Assembly: GCF_000264905.1 (NCBI RefSeq)
Contig: NW_006763139.1
Location: forward strand, 1,735,001-1,799,000
Direction: 5' to 3'
DNA length: 64,000 bases
Source: Stereum hirsutum FP-91666 SS1
Lineage: Eukaryota; Basidiomycota; Agaricomycetes; Russulales; Stereaceae
In this document: positions 11,671-21,522 of the stretch, one piece after another
Position numbering within the stretch: the stretch's first letter is position 1
How the letters are laid out: each line of letters opens with the position of its first letter
Made by a program: the position numbers and the translations under genes
Notes under the pieces: generated by a model
What the model was told of the DNA's origin: nothing
The model's database searches: none
What the model saw: only the letters and a program-made list of their open reading frames with translations

Positions 11671-12226
11671 CGAAGAAAAGACTTAGTCGTAATGGTTGGC
11701 TTTCTTTGTACCCATTGATCCATGTTCGCTTCATATTGCACCTCAGGAAGTGACCCTACTCTCGTAGTCGCCATCACACGTCGACCCTCGTTTCTGACCA
11801 TGATCGGACTTCTTTTTATTGTTGAATCACTATAATCACCTCGCAAACGGACTACCCAGACAATTTAAGTCTTGGGACCACCCGTGAATGTTCGAGATAA
11901 AGTGCCACACCAGCGTCGCCAACCACTTTGCATGATGTTCCCACGGTGCATGACGTCCAGACTGCAGCGGGAAATGATGCAGCTGACCGGAACTGAAGCG
12001 CTCGTTGGCTATCCAAGTCGTTGGCATCTCGATGGCTGCTATTCTCAACGTTGTGCAGTGCCATAGGCCTCTCTTGTTTCGCTCCTTCATAGCCTCGTCT
12101 GCTTCTTGGTCATTACAACTCTGCTGCTCGATAAGTTCGAGCCTTCACATTGCTGTCCTTCGGGGTAGTATACAGCGGTCACTTATATCTAGTAGCCTGG
12201 CGGCGCCACAATATCTACTCTGAATC
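11671..12226. other. Intergenic, calcineurin A promoter region
   Basis: Lies between the aquaporin stop and the calcineurin start on the same strand. It should contain the aquaporin 3' UTR and the calcineurin promoter and leader. I see no conserved frame or repeat. Confidence 0.5.
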
Positions 12227-15181
12227 ATGCATCCTCCTGACAATGCCCAGTTCCAGCGAGCTATCAACCAGATAGAGGAAAAGGCTCGCACGTCCGACAT
12301 AGACTTCACGCAGCAGCAGATCGATGGACAGACCGTCGACACACAGGAACGGGTCATGAAGGAGGTATGCACATTGACATTTCATGGCCCACCCATTGAC
12401 GCCCATGCCTGTATTATTTTCATAGGTTCTACATCCACACACGAATATCCCAACGGACGACCAGTTCTTCTCAGACCAGGATCGGTCAAAACCTGATCTC
12501 GCCTACTTGAAGAATCACCTCTATCGTGAAGGTCGTCTCAGCGAGGGGCACGCTCTGTATCTCATCGAGAAAGGCACACAACTTCTGAAGGAGGAGCCCA
12601 ATCTCTTGACCGTCGATGCACCCGTAACAGGTCTGTCTGATCATCTCGATTCGAATTGCATTTGTTGAGGGAAGCTCTGTTCTTCGTTTGCCCCTATTTG
12701 ACATGGACGGCCGTAGTCGTCGGGGATATACATGGACAATATGTGCGTGATTGTTGCTCTCAAACTGAACCCCTCATCACTCAACGTTGATTGCAGTACG
12801 ACCTGATGAAACTGTTTGAGATTGGTGGCGACCCAGCTTCGACGAGATATCTCTTTCTGGGCGACTATGTCGACAGAGGATACTTCTCCATCGAAGTACG
12901 TCATGATCACCCGTAATTCCTCTGCAACATCTAATAATTCAGTAAACTCCGTAGTGTGTGTTTTATCTCTGGGCACTGAAGATCTGGTACCCAAAAACCA
13001 TGTTTCTCCTCCGGGGTAACCACGAATGTCGCCACCTGACCGATTACTTCACGTTCAAACTCGAATGTATGTTTCTCATCCATAGCACAATTCTCATATC
13101 CCTTATAATCTCCTCACATTGAACTCATTGCGTCGGTTTTATAACTGGCAAAAAGGCAAGCGGAAGTACTCGGAGAAGATCTACGAAGCTTGCATGACCG
13201 CTTTCTGCGCGCTCCCCATCGCTGCCGTCATGAACAAACAATTCTTCTGCATTCACGGCGGACTCTCTCCAGAACTCAACACTCTCGATGACATTCGTAA
13301 CGTGCGTCTCATTCCAATATCTCTCACTCCGCCCTCTGCTCCCCTCGAATTGTACAATTGAGATCAGCTTTGAACCATATAGCTTGACCGCTTCCGCGAA
13401 CCACCTACTTCCGGTCTCATGTGCGACTCACTCTGGTCCGACCCAGCCGAGAATTTCGGTCAAGAAACGGGCTCCGAATCATTTGCGCATAACCACGTCC
13501 GGGGATGTTCGTACTTCTTCACATACAATGCCGCCTGTCAGTTCCTCGAGCGAAACCGACTGCTTTCGATTATCAGGGCCCATGAGGCTCAGGATACTGG
13601 GTGCGTTAATATCGATCTCCTCTTGTGTCCTTGTCTGTCTAGGGCTATCACTTGGGCTCCTTTCGCTGACCATGGGAAGTAGTTATCGCATGTACCGTAA
13701 AGCCCGTGCGACAGGCTTCCCCTCCGTCGTCACCGTCTTCTCCGCACCGAACTACCTCGATGTATACAACAACAAGGCGGCCATACTCAAGTACGACGGG
13801 AGTGTGTTTTCGATCCGTCAGGTTAACTGCACGCCACAGTAAGTCTTTATGCGTGTCTGCTCCCCCCTTACTAACTTCACTTGAACCGGAGAACTGACAA
13901 ATTCCTCCATGGCACTCAATGATGTTGCACAGCCCGTATTATCTCCCAAATTTTATGGATGCGTTTACGTGGAGTTTGCCATTCGTGGCCCAGAAGAGTC
14001 AGTCCTCGTGCCAACCTGTCTGACTTCGAACAGAGCAACTGACCCTCTGTCTTATTCAAAGTCACGGACATGTTGATCGCGGTGCTCAACACTTGCACGA
14101 AGGAGGAGCTCGAAGAGAGCTCCGACGATGAGTCCGTCTCTGATTCAGACACTGCCAAGGCGGCCAGGAGGAAGGTCATACGGAACAAGATCCTCGCTGT
14201 GGGCAGGATGTCTAGGGTCTTCTCACTCCTACGGTGAGTATCTATCCCCTTGTTCATGGCCGCCGCTCCTGCCTCTTTTACCGGAAGGGCTACTCGTTGA
14301 CCTTGTACACTTCCAGGGAGGAGTCAGAGAAGGTCTCAGAACTGAAGAGTATCTCCGGTTCGAGCAAGCTGCCGTATGGAATGCTGGCCACTGGTGCGGA
14401 GGGTATCCACAACGCTATCATGACTTTCGACGACGCGTAAGTCAACCCTTCTCAATCGTCAGAATATTCACACTGACACTGCCATTTCCTCTCATGTTAC
14501 ACATATGTGTATACACGCGACAGACGGAGATCCGACATCGAGAACGAACGTCTACCTCCCACACTCGTCGACGCAAACTCAGAAGAAGGCAAGGCCTACA
14601 TGTCGCAACCCAGCACACCAATCGACGGCCACCCACCGCCACCGCTCCGACGACCATCAGAGCCCGAAACGCCGCTCGCTCCCAAACAGAGCTATCCCTT
14701 CCCCGTCGCTCCTCCCCTCGACACTTCCATGTCGACAAGTTCTACTACCTCGACAGACACGTCTTCTAGCACCAGCGCGAGTTCACCCATCTTCGGCACG
14801 GCGCCAACGTCACCCACGTCCGTATCACCTATCGATACGTCGCCTGCACAGACTTCGCCCACGTCACCCGGTACACCCGTGTCGCCCGGAACTCCCATAT
14901 CACCAGGCGGCACCACCCCGACTGGATATCCTCATAGTCATAGTCCTGCGAATCCGTTCAGGAGGAGTCGGGCGCCCAGTTTGGGGACGACGATGACGAG
15001 CCCGAGTACGAGGAAGAGGAGCTTGCAGAGTACGATGAGTCTGTTGAAGGAGGCGGTCGATGGAGATGGGAGGTTGGAGGAGGTGGACGAGAGGTTTGAG
15101 CAGTTGGCGGATCATGTTGCGGGGAAGAAGGGACAGGGACAGGTGGGAGAAGGGCAAGGGCAGGGAAAGGGGAGAAGTTAG
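12227..15181 (+). CDS. CNA1: Calcineurin catalytic subunit A (PP2B)
   Basis: Ca2+/calmodulin-dependent Ser/Thr phosphatase, over 600 residues in about ten exons, starting at ATG 12227 and ending at the TAG at 15179-15181. The metallophosphatase motifs are all visible: [12 protein letters not shown] (12715-12805), [12 protein letters not shown] (12855-12890), [15 protein letters not shown] (13010-13050), [11 protein letters not shown] (13240-13275) and [15 protein letters not shown] (13740-13785). Next come the calcineurin B-binding region ([20 protein letters not shown]), the calmodulin-binding segment ([20 protein letters not shown], 14170-14225) and an autoinhibitory segment ([16 protein letters not shown], 14425-14560). 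The protein acts with calcineurin B downstream of calmodulin in fungal stress response, cation homeostasis and morphogenesis. The C-terminal tail of about 190 residues is unusually rich in Ser-Pro and Thr-Pro pairs. One intron (13069-13157) must end at AAG to keep the conserved ECKRKYSEK. Confidence 0.95.
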
Positions 15182-15562
15182 ACGGTGTGGGGTCTGGTTT
15201 GGGTGTATTTACGCGTAGGGCGAAGATGCGATGAATGTAGCGGTTGGAATGTATTTAGAAGATCATTTGTGTAGCCTAGCTGTGCGTACGTTATATGTTC
15301 TTGGAATGGACTGTACTTCTTGATACATACACGCTTCTTTCTTGATTTTGAGCGCCGTTTGCTCATAACGGCTTGCTGCGAATCGAAGTCTACAGCCGCC
15401 GACTGAAAACAGCCCGCTAAAAGCTCCAGATTGTAAGACTTCAAAAGAGAAAATATATATGCCATGTAATATTCGCGTATAAGAAACACGATATCAGAGG
15501 ATCCATATGCGCACGACCGTCTCGTCTCATCCACCTCCAACCTCCAGTAGCCGAACGACAAA
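15182..15562. other. Intergenic, convergent 3' regions
   Basis: Lies between the ends of the calcineurin gene (plus) and the complex I subunit gene (minus). Presumed 3' UTRs. Nothing else seen. Confidence 0.55.
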
Positions 15563-16681
15563 TCATCGGTAGACGTGGTCAGCTATAATAGCACGTTGAT
15601 ATACGATAAAATTGTCAGTCGCGTCCCATTATTTGAATGTCATGATTACTGAACAAGAAATACGCACAGTGCAAGTTGGCCGCGATCTCGGCCTCTGCCC
15701 TGTCACCATTCGCGAGCAACTTCTCCTTGTTGTATAGCAGCTCTTCACGCGTCTCGGTAGAGTATTCTTGGTTTTGCGCTTTTTAAAGTGAATATAGAAG
15801 TGGGGTTAGGGTATGTGGTCTGTGATGACGACAGGGCAAGGAAACGCACTCTCGACAATGGCATCCACTGGGCAAGCCTCCTGACAGAAACCACAGTAGA
15901 TACACTTCGTCATGTCGATATCTGAAGACAATCGAACACGAAGACCAAGTTAAGGTCAATTGCGAGCGACCATGGGTCATGGAGATTATGCGCACCGTAT
16001 TTGGTTGTTCGTCTTGAACCGTCAAGACGAGCCTCGCTCTCGATGGTGATGGCTTGCGCGGGGCAAATTGCCTCGCACAATTTACAAGCTAACGCGTATC
16101 GACTGAGTTTCCAGTCAAATGTATAAACATGTGGAGCGTTTTCCCTCACCAATGCAGCGCTCCTCTCCACTGGGATACCTCCTCAGGGCATGCTCCCCAC
16201 GGAACCGAGGCGAAAGAGGACCCTTCTCGTACGGGTACATGATGGTATATGGTGGTCGGAAGAACTGCTCAAGGACGATCCACATTCCTACATAAGGGTA
16301 GCAGAGCAGAATTCATGAATTTAGTTCTGCACGCTCGCAGAGTTCAGACAATACTGAAAACGGACCTCGGAGGATCTCCGTGAAGAAGAACATGTGCGCC
16401 GCTTTCTCTAGGGCACTTGGACCATCTTTGTATGGGTCCAGCCGTAGTTCTGGCTGGTCAACGGCAGAGTAAGTCTTGAGTGGTGGCGATTTGATATGCC
16501 CAGCTTTGTGGTCTGGGGCTTTTTCACTTCCACCGAGAGTATCAAGAGGCTCAGCCTGCTGCAGCCGACGCGATGTGGAGAGAAGACGGTAAGCAATGAG
16601 TGAAGACGGTGTTGACGACGGCCTGGCGAGGGCGATACGAGGGGAGAGGCCGAGGGGGAGGCGAGGACGAGCGAAGGACAT
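15563..16681 (-). CDS. NUO8: NADH:ubiquinone oxidoreductase 23 kDa subunit (NDUFS8/TYKY)
   Basis: Nuclear gene for an iron-sulfur subunit of mitochondrial complex I. The start ATG at 16681 opens a targeting peptide ([20 protein letters not shown]) rich in Arg, Ser and Leu. The mature part shows [14 protein letters not shown] (about 16410-16365), [20 protein letters not shown] (16265-16210) and [20 protein letters not shown]. Two ferredoxin-type 4Fe-4S motifs follow: [16 protein letters not shown] (16155-16050) and [16 protein letters not shown] (15905-15850), each with four cysteines intact. These carry clusters N6a and N6b, which pass electrons toward N2 and ubiquinone. The last exon is short and ends ADHVYR at 15563. 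It is head-to-head with prefoldin subunit 2. Length of about 240 residues fits the family. Confidence 0.93.
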
Positions 16682-16909
16682 GGCGGTCGGCGGACAAAGT
16701 GGAGAGGGCGATGGCGGGGACGTCGGAGCGCGAGTTTGTTGCTGCCGTTGGCGTTGACGAACGAAGTGACGTGAATTGCCGGGACGGGCCCGCCAATCAC
16801 AGCGTCCCAGTCTCAAAATCCAAATAAATCCTCTTTTTATTCAGCGGCATCCACCGTGTGGCACTCGCTCGCGTGTTCGTCGTCGACTCCGACTCCGATT
16901 CCATCCACC
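16682..16909. promoter_or_regulatory. Bidirectional promoter NUO8 / PFD2
   Basis: Only 228 bases separate the start codons of two divergent genes, so the promoter must be shared. It contains one CCAAT box at 16793-16797 (the binding motif of the HAP/CBF complex, which in fungi often controls respiratory genes) and a CRE-like TGACGT at 16767-16772. Their use here is inferred from the sequence alone. Confidence 0.5.
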
Positions 16910-17486
16910 ATGTCCACCTCGAAGAAATCCAAGGCAGCCGCGCCTCCTCAGCTCACTGACCAAGGTGCGCTATTTCGCGTCGACATACTCCTCGGGTGCA
17001 CTCATCGACTCGCCAGAGATCCAGCAGAACTTCACCAGGCTGCAGACTGAGCTTCAAAACATTGCCTCTAAGATCGGCGAACTCGAGCAGGAAGCAGACG
17101 AGCATGGGTGCGTCTCGTTCTTGGCCTATCACATTGCTCTCTGTCTGTACTGACATTGTTTTTGCGACTACTCAGCCTGGTGCTTACCACGCTGAACGAA
17201 GCGTTGGAAGAAGAGCCCGATCGGAAGTGCTTCCGTCTCATCGGTGGCGTCCTTGTCGAACGCACGGTGAAGGACGTCGTTCCAGCTCTCCAGACGAACA
17301 GAGATGGGGTGGGTGTTCAAGTCTACATCTCCTCTTGTTGTCTGACGGTTGATCTTGACGTGATTGCCACCCCCTGATCAGATCAAGAAGGTGGTTAGCA
17401 CCCTCGCTGAACAGTACAAGTCGAAGGAGGAAATGTTCGACAAGTTTAAACGTGAATACAATATTCGACCTGCCGGGAGAATATAG
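16910..17486 (+). CDS. PFD2: Prefoldin subunit 2
   Basis: Beta-type prefoldin subunit, about 120 residues in four exons. It starts at ATG 16910 (MSTSKKSKAAAPPQLTDQ), and the second exon begins IQQNFTRLQTELQNIASKIG after an acceptor near 17017. LVLTTLNEALEEEPDRKCFR and LIGGVLVERTVKDVVPALQT form the conserved centre with the beta hairpin between two coiled-coil helices; KKVVSTLAEQYKSKEEMFDK and EYNIRPAGRI end the protein at TAG 17484-17486. Prefoldin is a cytosolic six-subunit chaperone that hands unfolded actin and tubulin to the CCT chaperonin. All motifs expected for subunit 2 (Gim4) are present. Confidence 0.93.
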
Positions 17487-19201
17487 GGAGCATTTCACAA
17501 TGTAGAGTCTGGGCTGGAACCGAAGTTTAATGCATGATCCTGTACGTTCGTCTTTCGGGACGGCTTCTCATCTCATGCACAATGGTGTATTATAGCCGGT
17601 ATTTCTCCTCCTTGCTCTGGTATGTTGATCGCCTGTTGAAGGGGTCGCAATGCGGACATCATCTCCGCGATACCCCTCTGCAGCTATATTAACACTGATA
17701 GACAAGATGCGCCGCTCTATCGTGTTTTCTGGGGGACGTGCAGCGACGATCGTCTTTCGATCGCAAGCGACCCATTCATTGACTTTTGTGCGGACAGTCG
17801 TCGTCATGAGGACGTTTGAGCAGCGCTGTAGAGAAGCTAATGGATCTGAACGGCTTTTGTCGTCGCCGGATATGATGTTCTAACGGTGCGCTCAGCAACC
17901 TGTCTTCCTCTTCTAGGACGACACCAGTGGCCTGGTCACGCGAATAACGTCCATGAATCTGCATCTTCCCGCTTTCGCTCGCTCTTGAGAACGTCGTGGT
18001 TATCGCATCTAGCACCTATCCTACCACTTTTCATGCACCAATGACGATGTCGGTCACTTTGACCTGAAGTGGTAAACCGGCGGTACCATCCATCAGTTAT
18101 GGTGAGCTTCCCTTCCATGTGTACGCCGCCAGCGACCATGCATGAACGGATCACTGGCAGTTTGGGTCAGCGAATATTACTTCCTTCAACTGAGCGAAGT
18201 GATGTGGTTGCCCGCTTGGTTGTCGAGGATCGCGATGCCTTCCATATCCTCCGCTCTGCGGCCCATTATCGGACTAGCTTCTGCCTTCGTAAGGTCGCTG
18301 TCCCCTTGAAGTAAGATGAGGGAGGCACGGGACGCTTCATATGTTCTCAACAAGTGGCCAAGTCGGGAACATTCGTATGTCTAACCGTGCTTAGATTGCG
18401 CGGGCGATCGCACAAGTCCTTTCTTCACATACAAGGCTATTCATTGACCACGGCAGCCCCACCTATGGGATCGGCACCCGGAGGAATCGCTATTCTAGCG
18501 ACATTGTCCTCGGCACGGTCTTGCGCAGCACCTTCATAGCGGAAACCTTTCCCATGTTTCTTCCTCTCCGTGGCACAAAAGACAGTATGTCCATTTTTAG
18601 CCGCTAGATAGCACGTTCCGTGACGCTTCTTCGACCGACGTGAGAGTTTCGCTCTGTCAAAAAGAAGCACTCGGTGCTAATGGCTGGCTGAAAATGGAAG
18701 GTGTAGTGGTTCAGCAGAGGTCGCCGCAATTGTCAATGTTTCCGTTGTCTCCGGGACGGTCCGTTCACCCTTCTCTGGCTCAACCTCTTGAGCTATTCAT
18801 CTCTTGTCTCCCCACATCTGATTGGGTCGATGATGCAGTGAAGCCGGTGCTTCTTTGCTACTCTCAGTATGGCCGCTGTCATGATTCTATCAATCTACCA
18901 TCCCGGACCACCAGGCCAGGGTGGACTCAAGAGGTGTGTTTCGAACCAGTCCGGTAGTTGTCGCGGACGGCTGTCTCGGTTTGTCTGGCCAGGAATGAGA
19001 TCCAGAGCCAACAGCATCTCGACCCTTTTGACACACTGAATAATCACAATCGCATCTGCACTCATGAAGTACCCCCACGGAAGAAGTTTGGAGACCGAAG
19101 AAGCACCAGACGTGGCTCAGCCTTTAGCGAGTGTGGGTGGAGCGCATCGGCGAAACCGGTAAATGTATCATTATACGTCTTCGTTACATCCATATTCACA
19201 G
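17487..19201. other. Unresolved stretch with coding-like fragments
   Basis: About 1.7 kb between prefoldin and an open exon at 19202. Some pieces look like membrane-protein coding sequence on the plus strand. One is a hydrophobic frame at about 18156-18290 (EYYFLQLSEVMWLPAWLSRI, then ALRPIIGLASAF before a GTAAGG donor). Another is at about 18868-18932 (MAAVMILSIYHPGPPGQGG, after a CTCTCAG acceptor and before GTGTGT). I could not join them into one phase-consistent gene. They may belong to a fast-evolving membrane protein, or to a broken gene. Confidence 0.3.
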
Positions 19202-19909
19202 ACTACTCATCGCAGTCGAAGCCAAGCACATGAAGTGTTACGCTCTTCAGTAACATTTCTGAACGGTAGAGCCCGCGCAAGAACAATATACCACACCCAG
19301 TCACCTTCATCGCCTGCCACGGACCCCGAACCCCCAGGATCCTCCTCGAGTTCATTCATATCGTCTTTCGTGCAGGGCAATGCACAGCCTATGCTGGCCC
19401 CACCCGACTCGCATCTTCCGCAGATTGACCGGCGCAGTCGACGCCTGGGCATGAACCGATCCTTCATGGATATCTTCCTTGATAGCCCTCTCCACGAAAC
19501 GGCCACATCGGACTCGAATCCAGAAATTGACGACTCATATAGTATTATGGCGGGAGCGAACAGCTGTCATGGTCCCTTCCATCTCCATCACATTCCACAG
19601 TGGCGTAGTCACCCCGCGCCGACTCCTATCTCATGGGAAGATCCTAGAGATACCACAGCCCAGATTGTGACAGAGAAGGAGGACGAATGCGCTACAGATC
19701 GACTCGAGTTCGAAGCGGGCGTCTGGAGGCGGGGCGGTGGGCTGAGCTTGGGCAGTGGTCACGATTGGGATAGACGAAGCATTGCTATTATTGACGTCAA
19801 AACGCTGAGGCTGGAATCGGCGGAAAGGTCTACTGTCGATTGGAAGAGTGAGCTTGAGCTTGGACATGGGACCGCGGCGGGCGACCCGGGTGTGCCCCAG
19901 ATGCTGTAG
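19202..19909 (+). CDS. Probable terminal exon of an unknown protein
   Basis: An open frame of 235 codons plus stop, preceded by a good acceptor (CACAG at 19197-19201) and a GTAAAT donor at 19159. The predicted peptide is hydrophilic and Ser/Pro/Asp-rich (PPGSSSSSFISSFVQG, RRSRRLGMNRSFMDIFLDSP, ISWEDPRDTTAQIV, WRRGGGLSLGSGHDWDRRSI). It looks like a cytosolic tail, and hydrophobic pieces lie upstream, so it may be the tail of a membrane protein. I recognise no domain. The upstream exon frame is unclear because two different frames can be joined to it. The long open frame, codon choice and splice site are the only support. Confidence 0.4.
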   Translation, partial: TTHRSRSQAHEVLRSSVTFLNGRARARTIYHTQSPSSPATDPEPPGSSSSSFISSFVQGNAQPMLAPPDSHLPQIDRRSRRLGMNRSFMDIFLDSPLHETATSDSNPEIDDSYSIMAGANSCHGPFHLHHIPQWRSHPAPTPISWEDPRDTTAQIVTEKEDECATDRLEFEAGVWRRGGGLSLGSGHDWDRRSIAIIDVKTLRLESAERSTVDWKSELELGHGTAAGDPGVPQML

Positions 19910-20290
19910 TCGCTATGAAGTTACTTCGGAAAGGGCGAGAGTCACCTAGTACAGATCGTTCGATGTCCTTCTGCATACAATCCATTGCTGTAAAAGCTAA
20001 ATTTTGCGCCTTTATGTTCCCTTGGATAGCTACTGTGGATAATTTCCGAGTTGAAATTAAGATAGCGACTCTCACAGGTGTATCTTTGTCCACAAGCTGG
20101 GGACGAGGTGGTCCTATCCATCTTGTACGGGCTATCCGGCTTTTTCCGAATCACCGCATTGCGTCATCGGCCGCTGCTCGTCCGGACTCGCGTCGACGCG
20201 TTGCACAACACCGACGACAACTGTGGTCTACTCGTTCTTGTTTCTCGTCGGTCTTGCGACTGTCTTGCTTCCAAGACTGGAGAAGAAAGG
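19910..20290. other. Intergenic, upstream of SAM carrier
   Basis: Presumed 3' UTR of the preceding frame and promoter of the mitochondrial carrier gene. No other feature seen. Confidence 0.45.
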
Positions 20291-21522
20291 ATGAACTCTC
20301 AATCGCCTACTTTCACGCAGTCGCTCATGGTCTGTGCTGTTAATACCGTTCTGCCCTGATATTTATATCTAGTGTAATCTCCTTGCTAGGCGGGGGGACT
20401 GGCAGGAACGTCGGTGGACCTTCTATTCTACCCTATAGACACTCTCAAGACCCGTTTACAGTCCGCCCAGGGATTCTCGAAAGCAGGGGGGCTAAGCGGG
20501 ATTTACAAGGGCGTGGGAAGTGTGATTGTTGGGAGCGCTCCAGGAGGTGAGTTTCTAATCTTCGTAGAGAGTGAGATGGAGAAGCTCATTCAATTCCAAT
20601 TGAGTGATCAGCCGCTGCTTTTTTCGCAACATATGATACCCTTAAGCGGACCCTTCCCATCCAAGGAGACCTAGCTCCCCTAAACCATATGGTGTCTGCA
20701 TCTATGGGAGAAGTCGTACGTCTTGCGCCGTGATAACACACATCCCTCTTCCGCTCAGAATCTTTGCGTTACTGTTCGATCGGAACGCTTTAGGCTGCTT
20801 GTCTAATCCGAGTACCAACCGAAGTCATCAAGACGCGTGCACAGACTTCGACATATGGACCCCTAGCCGATTCTTCCCTGGCTGCCGCTCGATTGTTGTG
20901 GAGGGCTGAGGGTCTGAGTGGATTCTACAGAGGGTTTTCTATCACCGTGATGCGCGAGGTGGGTCATTGATACACTTCTTTGGCATCTTGAGAACGGAGA
21001 GAGCCAAATACACTGCCTGCCGCCTCGGCTGATATCCATTTTGTGAACTAGATTCCGTTTACATCGCTCCAATTCCCCATGTACGAGATGTTCAAGCATC
21101 GCCTCTCCCTATTCCTGTACCAAAAGCCCGGGCAACTACACGCCTACGAAGCCGCGGCATGTGGAAGCGTAGCTGGTGGCATCGCCGCAGCGCTCACAAC
21201 CCCACTCGATGTTCTCAAAACTCGAGTCATGTTAGACTTGCGAGTACGTGTACAAATATCAATCAAAATCTTTGATGCCCGCCTCCCCTTTCGCTACCGA
21301 CGATGTACCTTGCTGAACTGACTCTGATCCTAGGACCCCAAGCATTCCACATATCCCTCTCCTCTGTCCAGATTGCAACAGATATATGCCGTGAACGGCC
21401 TACGAGCTCTTTTCGCCGGCGTAGTTCCAAGGACGCTGTGGATCTCCGCGGGCGGCGCAGTCTTCCTTGGGGTCTACGAATGGACAATCGGTACACTGTA
21501 CCCTTCTAGACGAGAAACGTGA
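20291..21522 (+). CDS. Mitochondrial S-adenosylmethionine carrier (SLC25A26/Sam5 type)
   Basis: Mitochondrial carrier family protein of about 285 residues in several exons, starting [12 protein letters not shown] at ATG 20291 and ending at TGA 20520 + 1000 (21520-21522). The three family signatures P-x-[DE]-x-x-[KR] are intact: [13 protein letters not shown] (20430-20465), [14 protein letters not shown] (20800-20850) and [13 protein letters not shown] (21195-21235). Each is followed by the second repeat motif ([36 protein letters not shown]). The loop [15 protein letters not shown] and the segment [14 protein letters not shown] are typical of SAM carriers. By homology it imports S-adenosylmethionine into the matrix in exchange for S-adenosylhomocysteine, feeding methylation of RNA, lipoate and biotin synthesis. 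It sits in the inner mitochondrial membrane. The substrate assignment rests on remembered subfamily similarity. Confidence 0.87.

Noticed and set aside
18437..18670. Minus-strand frame with Cys and Lys (RSKKRHGTCYLAAKNGHTVF)
   Set aside because: Looks faintly like a zinc-binding peptide, but spacing fits no known finger and there is no splice partner.
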